Assembly: GCA_029564115.1 (NCBI GenBank)
Contig: JAKQQP010000500.1
Location: forward strand, 10,640 to 74,639
Direction: 5' to 3'
Source: Candidatus Rifleibacteriota bacterium
GTDB taxonomy: Bacteria; Riflebacteria; Ozemobacteria; Ozemobacterales; Ozemobacteraceae
Length of the DNA: 64,000 nt
Positions 1 through 6,762 of this stretch are shown here, piece after piece (position 1 is the first letter of the stretch; each line of letters starts with the position of its first letter). The notes beneath the pieces were generated by a model, which saw nothing but the letters and a program-made list of their open reading frames with translations, was not told where the DNA came from and made no database searches. A program made the translations under genes and the position numbers.

Positions 1-1
1 T

Positions 2-1189
2 GCCGGCGCGGTGTCTGCTGATGACTTTTATTCGGGCAGCATTGCCGGGGCAGCCGGTGGGGTAACCACGTTCATCGACTTTACAGCTCAAAAAGGCGAT
101 GAAGGGGTTCTCGAAAGTCTGAAACGCCGACGTGAAGAAGCAGACCCGCTGGTTGGCATCGATTACTCTCTGCACGCCTGCATCGGCAGATTTTCTGACG
201 CAGTTCGTGAACAACTGCCATTGCTTAAAAGTGAGGGCGTTACGAGTCTCAAAATTTTCATGGCCTATGGCAAATCCGGGTTGATGCAGAGCGACGATAA
301 ATTGCTCAAAATTCTTACCGCCTGCAAAGAGCTGGGTATTCTCATAACGGTTCATGCCGAGAATGGTATCTTGATCGACTCACTGCTCGATGAAGCCTCT
401 AAAACAGGTAATCTTGGCATCGAAGCACTGCCAAAAACCAGACCGGTTTTTTCTGAAACTGAAGCAATCAGGCGTGTTGCTGATTTTGCCCGCTTTACCG
501 GCTGTCGTGTCTACGTCGTTCATGTATCGAGCGGTGAGGGGGCCTGGACTCTCTGGAAAGAAAAGCTCAACGGCGCACCCGTAGCTGGCGAAACCTGCCC
601 CCAGTATCTTTATCTTGATGATTCGCGCCTGACGGAGCCAGAAGGTCATTACTGGGCCTGTTGCCCTCCGATAAGGCCAAGAATTCAGCAGGAGCAAATA
701 TGGAAATGTCTTGCTTCCGGGCAGCTGGCTGTAGTTGCGACTGATCACTGTCCGTTTACCCGTGCCGATAAAAATAGCTGGAACCACGACATAACAAAAC
801 TGCCGATGGGGCTGCCCGGTATAGAGACTTTTCCGGCTCTGTTGTTGAACGGCGTTCACAGCGAAAAAATTTCTTTATTGGACGCAGTGAGAATGATTTC
901 TGAAAACCCGGCCCGCATTTTCGGCATCTACCCCGAAAAAGGCAGTCTGATCCCCGGAACCGACGCCGACATAATGGTATATAACCCTGATTGCGAAGGG
1001 GTGATAAACGCTGCAAATCTGCACATGAAGACTGATTATTCACCTTATGAGGGCATGGTCTGCAGGGGCTGCAACGAAATGACGATCATGCGCGGAAAAG
1101 TTATTTTCAGTCGCAAAAATGGTTGGTCGGGCAAAAAGGGTGGGGGAAAATTTTTGTTCAGGCAGGCTGCAGATCCTGACTTTTTCTGA
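2..1189 (+). CDS. dihydropyrimidinase / D-hydantoinase family amidohydrolase, 5' end outside window
   Basis: Cyclic-amide hydrolase of the amidohydrolase superfamily (dihydropyrimidinase, hydantoinase, allantoinase group), normally a cytoplasmic binuclear-metal enzyme. The frame is open to the window edge, so the GTG at 11 is only the first in-frame start-like codon; the N-terminal HxH metal motif lies upstream. Visible, counted from that GTG: an AGGVTTFIDF segment near residue 15, the lysine expected to be carboxylated in LKIFMAYGK (about K81), metal-ligand His in VHAEN (about H115), His in VVHVSS (about H171) and the Asp of ATDHCPF (about D245), followed by PARIFGIYPEKGSL and DADIMVYNP typical of the C-terminal half. 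All visible catalytic residues are intact. Substrate cannot be fixed from this half; hydantoinase/dihydropyrimidinase fits best. A strong hairpin follows the stop. Confidence 0.85.
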   Translation, partial: AGAVSADDFYSGSIAGAAGGVTTFIDFTAQKGDEGVLESLKRRREEADPLVGIDYSLHACIGRFSDAVREQLPLLKSEGVTSLKIFMAYGKSGLMQSDDKLLKILTACKELGILITVHAENGILIDSLLDEASKTGNLGIEALPKTRPVFSETEAIRRVADFARFTGCRVYVVHVSSGEGAWTLWKEKLNGAPVAGETCPQYLYLDDSRLTEPEGHYWACCPPIRPRIQQEQIWKCLASGQLAVVATDHCPFTRADKNSWNHDITKLPMGLPGIETFPALLLNGVHSEKISLLDAVRMISENPARIFGIYPEKGSLIPGTDADIMVYNPDCEGVINAANLHMKTDYSPYEGMVCRGCNEMTIMRGKVIFSRKNGWSGKKGGGKFLFRQAADPDFF

Positions 1190-1220
1190 CTGTCGTTTCC
1201 GAGTGTTCTGGTGATAAATA

Positions 1221-1260
1221 AAACAGCCCCGCCGTTAAGATTCGGCGGGGCTGTCTTTCC
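1221..1260. terminator. bidirectional hairpin terminator
   Basis: An 11-bp perfect GC-rich stem (CAGCCCCGCCG at 1224-1234 with CGGCGGGGCTG at 1243-1253, 8-nt loop) flanked by AAA on the left and TCTTT on the right. It lies between the hydantoinase stop and the 3' end of the convergent small ORF at 1301-1450, so it can serve both. Confidence 0.8.
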
Positions 1261-1300
1261 TTGATCAGGAGCCAAAACTGCAGTTGGCTGCAGATATATT

Positions 1301-1450
1301 TCAGATTGGTTTTAGAATACAGGTTTCGAGATGTTCCATATCTTTGTCTGAAAGCTGAAGGGTGCGTTCGTATCTGGTGACGATACGCTGGCATGCCGGG
1401 CAGCTGTTACCTGAAAAGCGAAAGAGAGCGATCAATTCCTGCGCACACAT
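1301..1450 (-). CDS. 49-residue cysteine-containing mini-protein
   Basis: Small ORF of 49 codons found by reading the minus strand upstream of the terminator. A textbook Shine-Dalgarno AGGAGGT sits 7 nt before the ATG, the best evidence that it is translated. The product has a CPAC motif at residues 17-20 (SCPACQRIV), two further cysteines (2 and 44), a basic middle and an acidic C-terminal half (QLSDKDMEHLETC). A single CxxC plus distant Cys could bind zinc or be redox active, but I recognise no family. It ends about 40 bp before the shared terminator and has no partner gene on its strand. Longer overlapping frames in the same stretch lack a ribosome-binding site. Confidence 0.55.
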   Translation of the reverse strand: MCAQELIALFRFSGNSCPACQRIVTRYERTLQLSDKDMEHLETCILKPI

Positions 1451-1582
1451 AAATGGCACCTCCTGCTTAATTTCTAATTCCTGAGAAGAATATCGGCATT
1501 TTGCTGTTGAGATGTTAGAAATATTTTAAGACGTCGTTTCAGAGCAGTTGCCAATTGTCCTGTCAACGTATAAACTGCAGTC

Positions 1583-2737
1583 ATGACAAAACATATCCTG
1601 ATTATAAGCGGTTCACGTGCCGAATGGGGTCTTCTTCAGCCTGTCGCCAGAGAGCTGATAAGCTGCGGGCAACGGGTTACAGTGCTTGCAACTGCTTCTC
1701 ACCTTCATTCGCAGAGCGGTTATTCGGTAGAAGAAATTATTGCCGACCAGGGGCTTGCTCTGGAAATGGTTTACATAACCCCCGAAAGCGAAACTGATTC
1801 TACCAGTCTGATGTTCGCAACTCTTGGCAACGCTTTTATCAAGTTGCCGGCTGTACTTGATAAACTGCAACCAGACCTGGTGGTACTGCTTGGCGACCGC
1901 TACGAAATTTTTGCGGCAGCAACGGTGTGCAGGCTGCGGGGTATAAGAATTGCTCATATTTCTGGTGGTGAATTGACGGCGGGTGCGTTTGATGATTGCC
2001 TGCGCCATTGCATTACCAAACTCAGCGATCTGCATTTTACCGCCACTGAAGAATATCGCAAAAGAGTGATTCAGCTGGGTGAACAGCCGGGTCGCGTGTT
2101 CAATGTCGGCGAACTGGCGCTGGCTGGTCTCGACAGGCTTCAGTTGAAAAGCCGTGAACAGCTCGAAACGCTGCTGCAAACAGATCTCTCAGAATACTTT
2201 CTGGTGACTGTTCACTCTGAAACCTGTTTCCCCGGAGCCGGGCTGGCGATTGCCGAAACGCTTGTCAAACTTTTTAAATCAGAGTTTGCTGCAACAGGAA
2301 TAGTTTTTACCGGGGCCAATGCCGACCCGGAAGGAGAACAGATTAACGCTCTTCTCGAACAGGAGGCCGCCCGTAACGATCTTTTCACTTTTGTCAGATC
2401 GCTCGGGCGTATCAATTACCTGTCGCTGGCCAGAGGCGCCGTCTGTGTAATCGGCAATTCTTCGAGCGGTATAGCCGAAGTGCCAGCTCTTGCAACTCCG
2501 GTGGTTAATATTGGCCGTCGTCAGGATGGCAGGCCTCACGGGAGCCTGGTTGTCAGCGTAAGTGCTGAAGCTGAGAAAATTCTGACGGCGATCAGGTGTG
2601 TTCGTAAACCAGAATTCAGGGCGGCTGGAAAATACAACCCATACACCGGTGAAGATTCAGCGCGGCAGATTGCCCAGATAATCAGCGCTTTTGACCTGTC
2701 CGAGATTGGTAGGGACAAACGCTTTTACGATCTGTAA
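1583..2737 (+). CDS. neuC: UDP-N-acetylglucosamine 2-epimerase (hydrolysing), NeuC/NnaA type
   Basis: GT-B-fold epimerase that converts UDP-GlcNAc (or a UDP-diacetamido sugar) to the free 2-epimer, the first committed step to sialic, legionaminic or related nonulosonic acids for surface glycans. The 384-aa length is normal. Family signatures are clear: N-terminal ISGSRAEWGLLQPV (residues 8-21), PDLVVLLGDRYEIFAAA near 95-110, IAHISGGELTAGAFDDCLRH near 125-145, GELALAGLD near 175-185, VTVHSETC near 210, and the UDP-binding GNSSSGIAEVPAL near 290-303. Hydrolysing NeuC versus plain WecB: the TAGAFDD/IRH-type loop favours NeuC. No other nonulosonate gene (neuB, neuA) is in the window. No clear Shine-Dalgarno precedes the ATG; a TATAAA box ends 8 nt before it. 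Confidence 0.85.
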   Translation: MTKHILIISGSRAEWGLLQPVARELISCGQRVTVLATASHLHSQSGYSVEEIIADQGLALEMVYITPESETDSTSLMFATLGNAFIKLPAVLDKLQPDLVVLLGDRYEIFAAATVCRLRGIRIAHISGGELTAGAFDDCLRHCITKLSDLHFTATEEYRKRVIQLGEQPGRVFNVGELALAGLDRLQLKSREQLETLLQTDLSEYFLVTVHSETCFPGAGLAIAETLVKLFKSEFAATGIVFTGANADPEGEQINALLEQEAARNDLFTFVRSLGRINYLSLARGAVCVIGNSSSGIAEVPALATPVVNIGRRQDGRPHGSLVVSVSAEAEKILTAIRCVRKPEFRAAGKYNPYTGEDSARQIAQIISAFDLSEIGRDKRFYDL

Positions 2738-2762
2738 GGTGCGTTGTCAGATTGGCTAAAAG

Positions 2763-2793
2763 CAGAAAAGCCGCCACAAAGGCGGCTTTTCTG
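2763..2793. terminator. bidirectional terminator between neuC and rpmA
   Basis: Perfect 13-bp inverted repeat (2763-2775 with 2781-2793, 5-nt ACAAA loop); the stem itself supplies AAAA and TTTT tracts, so it can terminate from both sides. It lies between two convergent genes. Confidence 0.8.
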
Positions 2794-2804
2794 ACTGATT
2801 GAAC

Positions 2805-3074
2805 TCAGTTAACGGCTTCGGTTGCTTCAGGCATAACGCTGACGCAATGTTTGCCTTTATACCACATAAATTTTACGCGACCGGCAGTAAGAGCGAAAAG
2901 AGTGTCGTCTTTGCCTTTGCCGACGTTGTGACCGGGATGAATCGGTGTTCCACGCTGTCTGATGATGATGTTACCGGCTTTAACCAGTTCACCAGCGTAT
3001 TTTTTGGTGCCTAAACGTTGTGCATTACTGTCTCTACCGTTGGTGGTCGAGCCCTGTCCCTTCTTATGAGCCAT
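2805..3074 (-). CDS. rpmA: 50S ribosomal protein L27
   Basis: Bacterial L27, whose N-terminus reaches the peptidyl-transferase centre. 89 aa, starting [16 protein letters not shown] and retaining [25 protein letters not shown] and GRVKF. The ATG follows an AGGGGGA Shine-Dalgarno. An in-frame TAA four codons upstream excludes any N-terminal extension, which matters because the neighbouring gene encodes Prp, the protease that removes such an extension in Firmicutes and relatives. Third gene of the L21-Prp-L27 operon, 20 bp after prp. Confidence 0.97.
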   Translation of the reverse strand: MAHKKGQGSTTNGRDSNAQRLGTKKYAGELVKAGNIIIRQRGTPIHPGHNVGKGKDDTLFALTAGRVKFMWYKGKHCVSVMPEATEAVN

Positions 3075-3094
3075 GATAAATCCCCCTTAGGTGA

Positions 3095-3406
3095 CTAATT
3101 CAACTTAACATGCTCCGGGTATGATTCTGCAATCTTCCGGAACCCGAATTTAAATACTTTACAAACCGTTTCAAGCTGCTCCCGGCCAGTTTCTGGAACT
3201 TCGAGACTCAGATCGCATGTTCCCGAGTCGATGTTTCCTGATACTTCTCCGTTAAGACAGGCCTGAATTCCCCCTGCGAAAGTCTGCACCAGAGTCGATA
3301 CCGCTGCACACACCACATCTTTGCCCCGTTCAGCACTGCCGCTGTGACCAGTGACTCTGAGCTGAACCTTGCCGTCTACGGCCGCAGGGAAATCAACTTC
3401 GATCAT
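3095..3406 (-). CDS. prp: ribosomal-processing cysteine protease Prp
   Basis: Small cysteine protease that trims the N-terminal leader of ribosomal protein L27 in Firmicutes, Fusobacteria and relatives, encoded between rplU and rpmA as here. The 103-aa product carries the signature pair: His21 in GHSGSAERGKD and Cys33 in DVVCAAVSTL, at the family spacing, followed by the usual beta strand and C-terminal helix. Start and stop of rplU and prp share a TGATG, so the two are translationally coupled. Oddity: the L27 encoded next door has no leader to cut, so the substrate here is unclear. Confidence 0.88.
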   Translation of the reverse strand: MIEVDFPAAVDGKVQLRVTGHSGSAERGKDVVCAAVSTLVQTFAGGIQACLNGEVSGNIDSGTCDLSLEVPETGREQLETVCKVFKFGFRKIAESYPEHVKLN

Positions 3407-3717
3407 CAGCCCTTGATGTCTTCGATGAGAAGAGAGGTGAAGTGCTGACGATGACCGAGTTTGCGGCGATAATTAACTTTGCTTTTGTATTTGAGAACGG
3501 TAATTTTTTTGCCGCGAGCATGACCAACGACTTTGGCCTTTACCTGAGCACCCTGAATGTAGGGGGCGCCGATCCGCGTATCTTCACCGTTCTTAACAAG
3601 AAGAACCTTGTCGATAGAGAGGGTTGAGTTAGCGGCCTGGTCGAGTTTTTCGCAGCGAACTCTGCTGCCTTTTTCGACGTTGTACTGTCTTCCACCGATT
3701 TCGATAATGGCGTACAT
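3406..3717 (-). CDS. rplU: 50S ribosomal protein L21
   Basis: Large-subunit protein that binds 23S rRNA. 103 aa with the family start MYAIIEIGGRQYNVEKG, and RIGAPYIQGAQVKAKVV, HARGKKITVLKYKSK and NYRRKLGHRQ. First gene of the rplU-prp-rpmA operon; Shine-Dalgarno GGGAG lies 8 nt upstream of the ATG. The upstream region to 3865 is shared with the divergent O-antigen ligase gene. Confidence 0.97.
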   Translation of the reverse strand: MYAIIEIGGRQYNVEKGSRVRCEKLDQAANSTLSIDKVLLVKNGEDTRIGAPYIQGAQVKAKVVGHARGKKITVLKYKSKVNYRRKLGHRQHFTSLLIEDIKG

Positions 3718-3784
3718 TTTATTTACTCCCAGTCTTGAGTGTAATAAGGTTTGCGAGGTTAAACCAAGTAAAAGTTAAGGGCTA

Positions 3785-3813
3785 TTGTTCCATGGGAAGC
3801 ACCATCTTATCAC
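3785..3813 (+). promoter_or_regulatory. candidate sigma70 promoter of the O-antigen ligase gene
   Basis: TTGTTC (3785-3790), 17-bp spacer, TATCAC (3808-3813). Predicted 5' UTR of about 45 nt, with no Shine-Dalgarno before the ATG at 3866. Hexamer match is moderate. Confidence 0.4.
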
Positions 3814-3865
3814 GAAATAATAAAAATATCCACTACGAAAACAAAAAAAATGTTAATTTATTTTA

Positions 3866-6745
3866 ATGAAAGAAAATGCGCCCGTTTTGTTGAAAAAATC
3901 ACGTGATTTTAGCGTGCTGGCAAGGTTATCAGGCTGGCTGTTCTGTGCTTTCTGGGCTTTCAGAATCCTGAAAGAGCATCATGCAGCTTTTTTACCAGAG
4001 ACAAGCATGGATACCATGCTTTTTGTTCTGATTTTCGTTTTCGCCGCCGGTCGCAAGAGTCTTTCACCGTTTCTGGCCGCTTTCTGTATGCTTTCTTATG
4101 AGATACATGCACAATCAGCACTTAGGGTAGAGAGCTTCTCTCTTTTTTATGCTGTTTCATGGCTTGGGTGTACATACCTGGCGGTCACAAACAGTGGTTC
4201 GCTTGCCAGTCTGATTCTGTACCATGCGGGAATCAATTTTGATCCTGGTTCTGCGGTAACTCTGGGAACCGGCATGCAAGCCGGCCTGACAGCCAGCCCG
4301 GTCGCAACGCTGTTTTTTTTGTTTTTTGTCAGAGAACTCTGGAACGACAGGATTTATTTCGTCGCCGATCTGCGTCACTATCTGATTGCCGCTTCTTTGG
4401 CATGGCTGGCGATACATCACAGCAGCGGTGCTGCCGCTGACCTGACTTCGCAGTTTCTTGCCTTTGCTGGAGCGGCATTTCTGGTAATGGCAACCTGCGC
4501 CGCTGCTGACGAAAAGTCGAAAACAGAGAGTCATATTGTCGCAGTGGCGGCGGGGGGGCTGCTGGTAATCGGAGCGGCAGTCACTAACCAGATGCTTGAA
4601 TCGGCAACTTTGTCGGAATTTTTTTCCCGCCGGGCCTGGGCCGGGTCTTTGCACCCTAATCATATCGCAACCTGGTGTCTGGCCGCTATCTGGGCGTTGC
4701 ATGCGGTTTCCCCCGGCCACAAGGTTACAACTTCTAACTCCAAGGTGTTTTTAAGCACAGCAATGCTTCTGATGATTTTCATCAGCGGTGCCAGGCTTAT
4801 TCTGCTGATTGCATTTCTCAGTTTGAGTGTTCATTACGCTATTCTATTCTGGCGACAACACTGGTGTAAAGAGACTAAGACTCAGGCGCAGGCATCGCTG
4901 TCGGGCAAAAGGCTTTTTGTCATCGTTTTGTCTTCACTGTTGCTGATGGTTTCAATCAGGATTTTATATAAATTCAACCTTCATGAATTTACCCAGAATG
5001 AAAGATTTTTTATCTGGAAAGCAGCCTTGGAACTTGTCGCTGCCGCTCCTGTTGCCGGGTATGGTGTACTGCAGTTTGCGATGCTGCCACAAAGGGCTGA
5101 AGCGGCGGCAGTGCCATGGATTTACGACTGGAACTATCCGCACGCACATCAGGGTCTTATTGAACTCGCTCTCTGGGGTGGTGTCCCGTTGCTGCTGATG
5201 GCGCTGGCATGCTGGTTGACTGCCGCCAGAAGATGGATAGCTTCCGGAATGGCAGTTGGTTTCTTTGCTGTTTCTGCGACTCTTCTGGCTGACTTTACCT
5301 GGCGTACTCCCGCAATGATTCTGTGGGTCATTTTTTTTATTCTGCCACCAGAAAAAGCCTCAGAAGAGGCAGACGCGATATCTGCCGGAGGGTCGGGTGT
5401 TACCCCCGCTTTAAAGGTGGTTCTTTCATGTGGCATTGCCGCAGTCATTGTCTGGCTGGCAAATGTTCACTCTGGCTTTTTATCTTACAATTCTGCTATA
5501 ACTTCGCTGGTAACAGGGCAGGGGAGCTGGAAAGAAGAAGTAAACCTGGCGGTTACCCGCTTGCCGTTTTCTTCTGACGTAAGAATGCAGCGTCTTTTAT
5601 GGAAAATTTCCCGGGAAAGACTGGATGATGAATCAGCTGGATTTCTTACAGACATCCGCAAAAATTTTCCCGGTTACTGGCCGGCGGTATTCGCAGAAGC
5701 CAGGCTTGCCGAACTGACCGGCAGTATGACCACCGCCCTGGATCTCTACAATCAAACTCTACAGCTTGAAAATGTGGATCTGTCAGGTATCAGGCATGCC
5801 AGAGCCGCTTTGCTTGCTTATCGGCTTCAGGATCATCGGTTTGATTCTCTCCTGCAGGAGACTTTGATGAGGGGAGAGTGGGGCGTCGCGATTCTTCTGA
5901 ACCACCCTGACCACGGTGAGTATTTTAAAAAATCTGCTATGAACCTTGTTGTCGGCCAGCGGCCAGCAGATTTTTTTGGGGCAGTCAGACTGGCCAGGGT
6001 GATCAAAAACCTGGCGCGGGCCGGGTTGGCGGTCAATCAGGAAATTTTTCTGAGGCTGGCTGACTTTACGCTGCCAGACTGGCTTGTTGATGAGGTTTTT
6101 AGTGAGTTGAGTCTTTGTCGTGCCAGGCAGATCGCTGAAAAATATCGTGAAGCGGACCTGACTGGAACCGGCAGTCTCAGGCCAAGGTTTCTGTCGCCGG
6201 CTGATCGCAATGAAATTGACGCGATCGCTGCGGCTCTGTGCGATTATGGCCCGGCCAGTCTGCGTACTCTCGGCTGGATACGTCTCGAGCAGGCCGACCC
6301 GGGTGGCTTTATCGCTGCCTACGACAGAATGATGCAGCAACATAATTTTCGCAACAAGAATTATGAAGATCTGACAGGGCAATTTCTGTTTGCCAGGTTT
6401 GCAATACAGACTGGCGAGTATCTTCAGGCTCTTGATATGCTGCAAAAGCTTACGGCATTCGATGCCAGTAATCCATTTATCAGCAGACTCAAGGCTATGG
6501 CTTTATCTGGTTTGCATAGGGCGGATGATTCGTCGTATTATGTAAACCTTGCGGCAAAACAGGCCAGACAGGCCAGGCTTGACCCGTATTATCGTGAAGA
6601 ACCAAGAGATCTGCTTTGGCCCCAGGGCGATCAGTGGGTATTTCTTTTAGAAAAGGTTTTTCGTCTGCATGACCCGGAGGCGGCCAGATATTGTGCCACC
6701 GAGTGGGATAAATTCGTCGCCGGGCTGGTTGGACCGAGTGAATAA
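3866..6745 (+). CDS. O-antigen ligase (Wzy_C) family membrane protein with helical-repeat C-terminus
   Basis: Inner-membrane polytopic protein of the O-antigen ligase/polymerase superfamily, which transfers undecaprenyl-linked glycan to lipid A core or to another acceptor. Residues about 20-500 hold a dozen hydrophobic segments. The family signature is at 375-440: RFFIWKAALELVAAAPVAGYG followed by the periplasmic YPHAHQGLIEL and WGGVPLLLM. Residues about 530-959 form a soluble, helix-rich region with TPR-like pairs (for example YWPAVFAEARLAELTGSMTTALDLY and LFARFAIQTGEYLQALDML), likely periplasmic. At 959 aa it is about twice the length of a plain ligase. With the neuC-like gene it suggests glycosylated surface structures; ligase cannot be told from polymerase by sequence alone. 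Its 3' end is part of a 15-bp inverted repeat. The ATG has no recognisable Shine-Dalgarno. Confidence 0.78.
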   Translation: MKENAPVLLKKSRDFSVLARLSGWLFCAFWAFRILKEHHAAFLPETSMDTMLFVLIFVFAAGRKSLSPFLAAFCMLSYEIHAQSALRVESFSLFYAVSWLGCTYLAVTNSGSLASLILYHAGINFDPGSAVTLGTGMQAGLTASPVATLFFLFFVRELWNDRIYFVADLRHYLIAASLAWLAIHHSSGAAADLTSQFLAFAGAAFLVMATCAAADEKSKTESHIVAVAAGGLLVIGAAVTNQMLESATLSEFFSRRAWAGSLHPNHIATWCLAAIWALHAVSPGHKVTTSNSKVFLSTAMLLMIFISGARLILLIAFLSLSVHYAILFWRQHWCKETKTQAQASLSGKRLFVIVLSSLLLMVSIRILYKFNLHEFTQNERFFIWKAALELVAAAPVAGYGVLQFAMLPQRAEAAAVPWIYDWNYPHAHQGLIELALWGGVPLLLMALACWLTAARRWIASGMAVGFFAVSATLLADFTWRTPAMILWVIFFILPPEKASEEADAISAGGSGVTPALKVVLSCGIAAVIVWLANVHSGFLSYNSAITSLVTGQGSWKEEVNLAVTRLPFSSDVRMQRLLWKISRERLDDESAGFLTDIRKNFPGYWPAVFAEARLAELTGSMTTALDLYNQTLQLENVDLSGIRHARAALLAYRLQDHRFDSLLQETLMRGEWGVAILLNHPDHGEYFKKSAMNLVVGQRPADFFGAVRLARVIKNLARAGLAVNQEIFLRLADFTLPDWLVDEVFSELSLCRARQIAEKYREADLTGTGSLRPRFLSPADRNEIDAIAAALCDYGPASLRTLGWIRLEQADPGGFIAAYDRMMQQHNFRNKNYEDLTGQFLFARFAIQTGEYLQALDMLQKLTAFDASNPFISRLKAMALSGLHRADDSSYYVNLAAKQARQARLDPYYREEPRDLLWPQGDQWVFLLEKVFRLHDPEAARYCATEWDKFVAGLVGPSE

Positions 6746-6759
6746 GCCCGGCGACGAAT
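6712..6759. repeat. 15-bp inverted repeat spanning the convergent gene ends
   Basis: ATTCGTCGCCGGGCT (6712-6726) pairs perfectly with 6745-6759, across a 17-nt loop. The left arm is inside the last codons of the O-antigen ligase gene and the right arm begins at its stop codon, just before the glutamine synthetase stop. There is no T-run, so it is either a U-less terminator or a transcript-end protector. Confidence 0.6.
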
Positions 6760-6762
6760 CGA

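Noticed and set aside
380..859. 159-codon minus-strand frame inside the hydantoinase gene
   Set aside because: Opposes a clear enzyme gene, has no ribosome-binding site and no family-like sequence; it is a shadow frame.
1158..1394. 78-codon minus-strand frame across the terminator
   Set aside because: Runs through the terminator and overlaps the better-supported 49-aa ORF in another frame; no Shine-Dalgarno.
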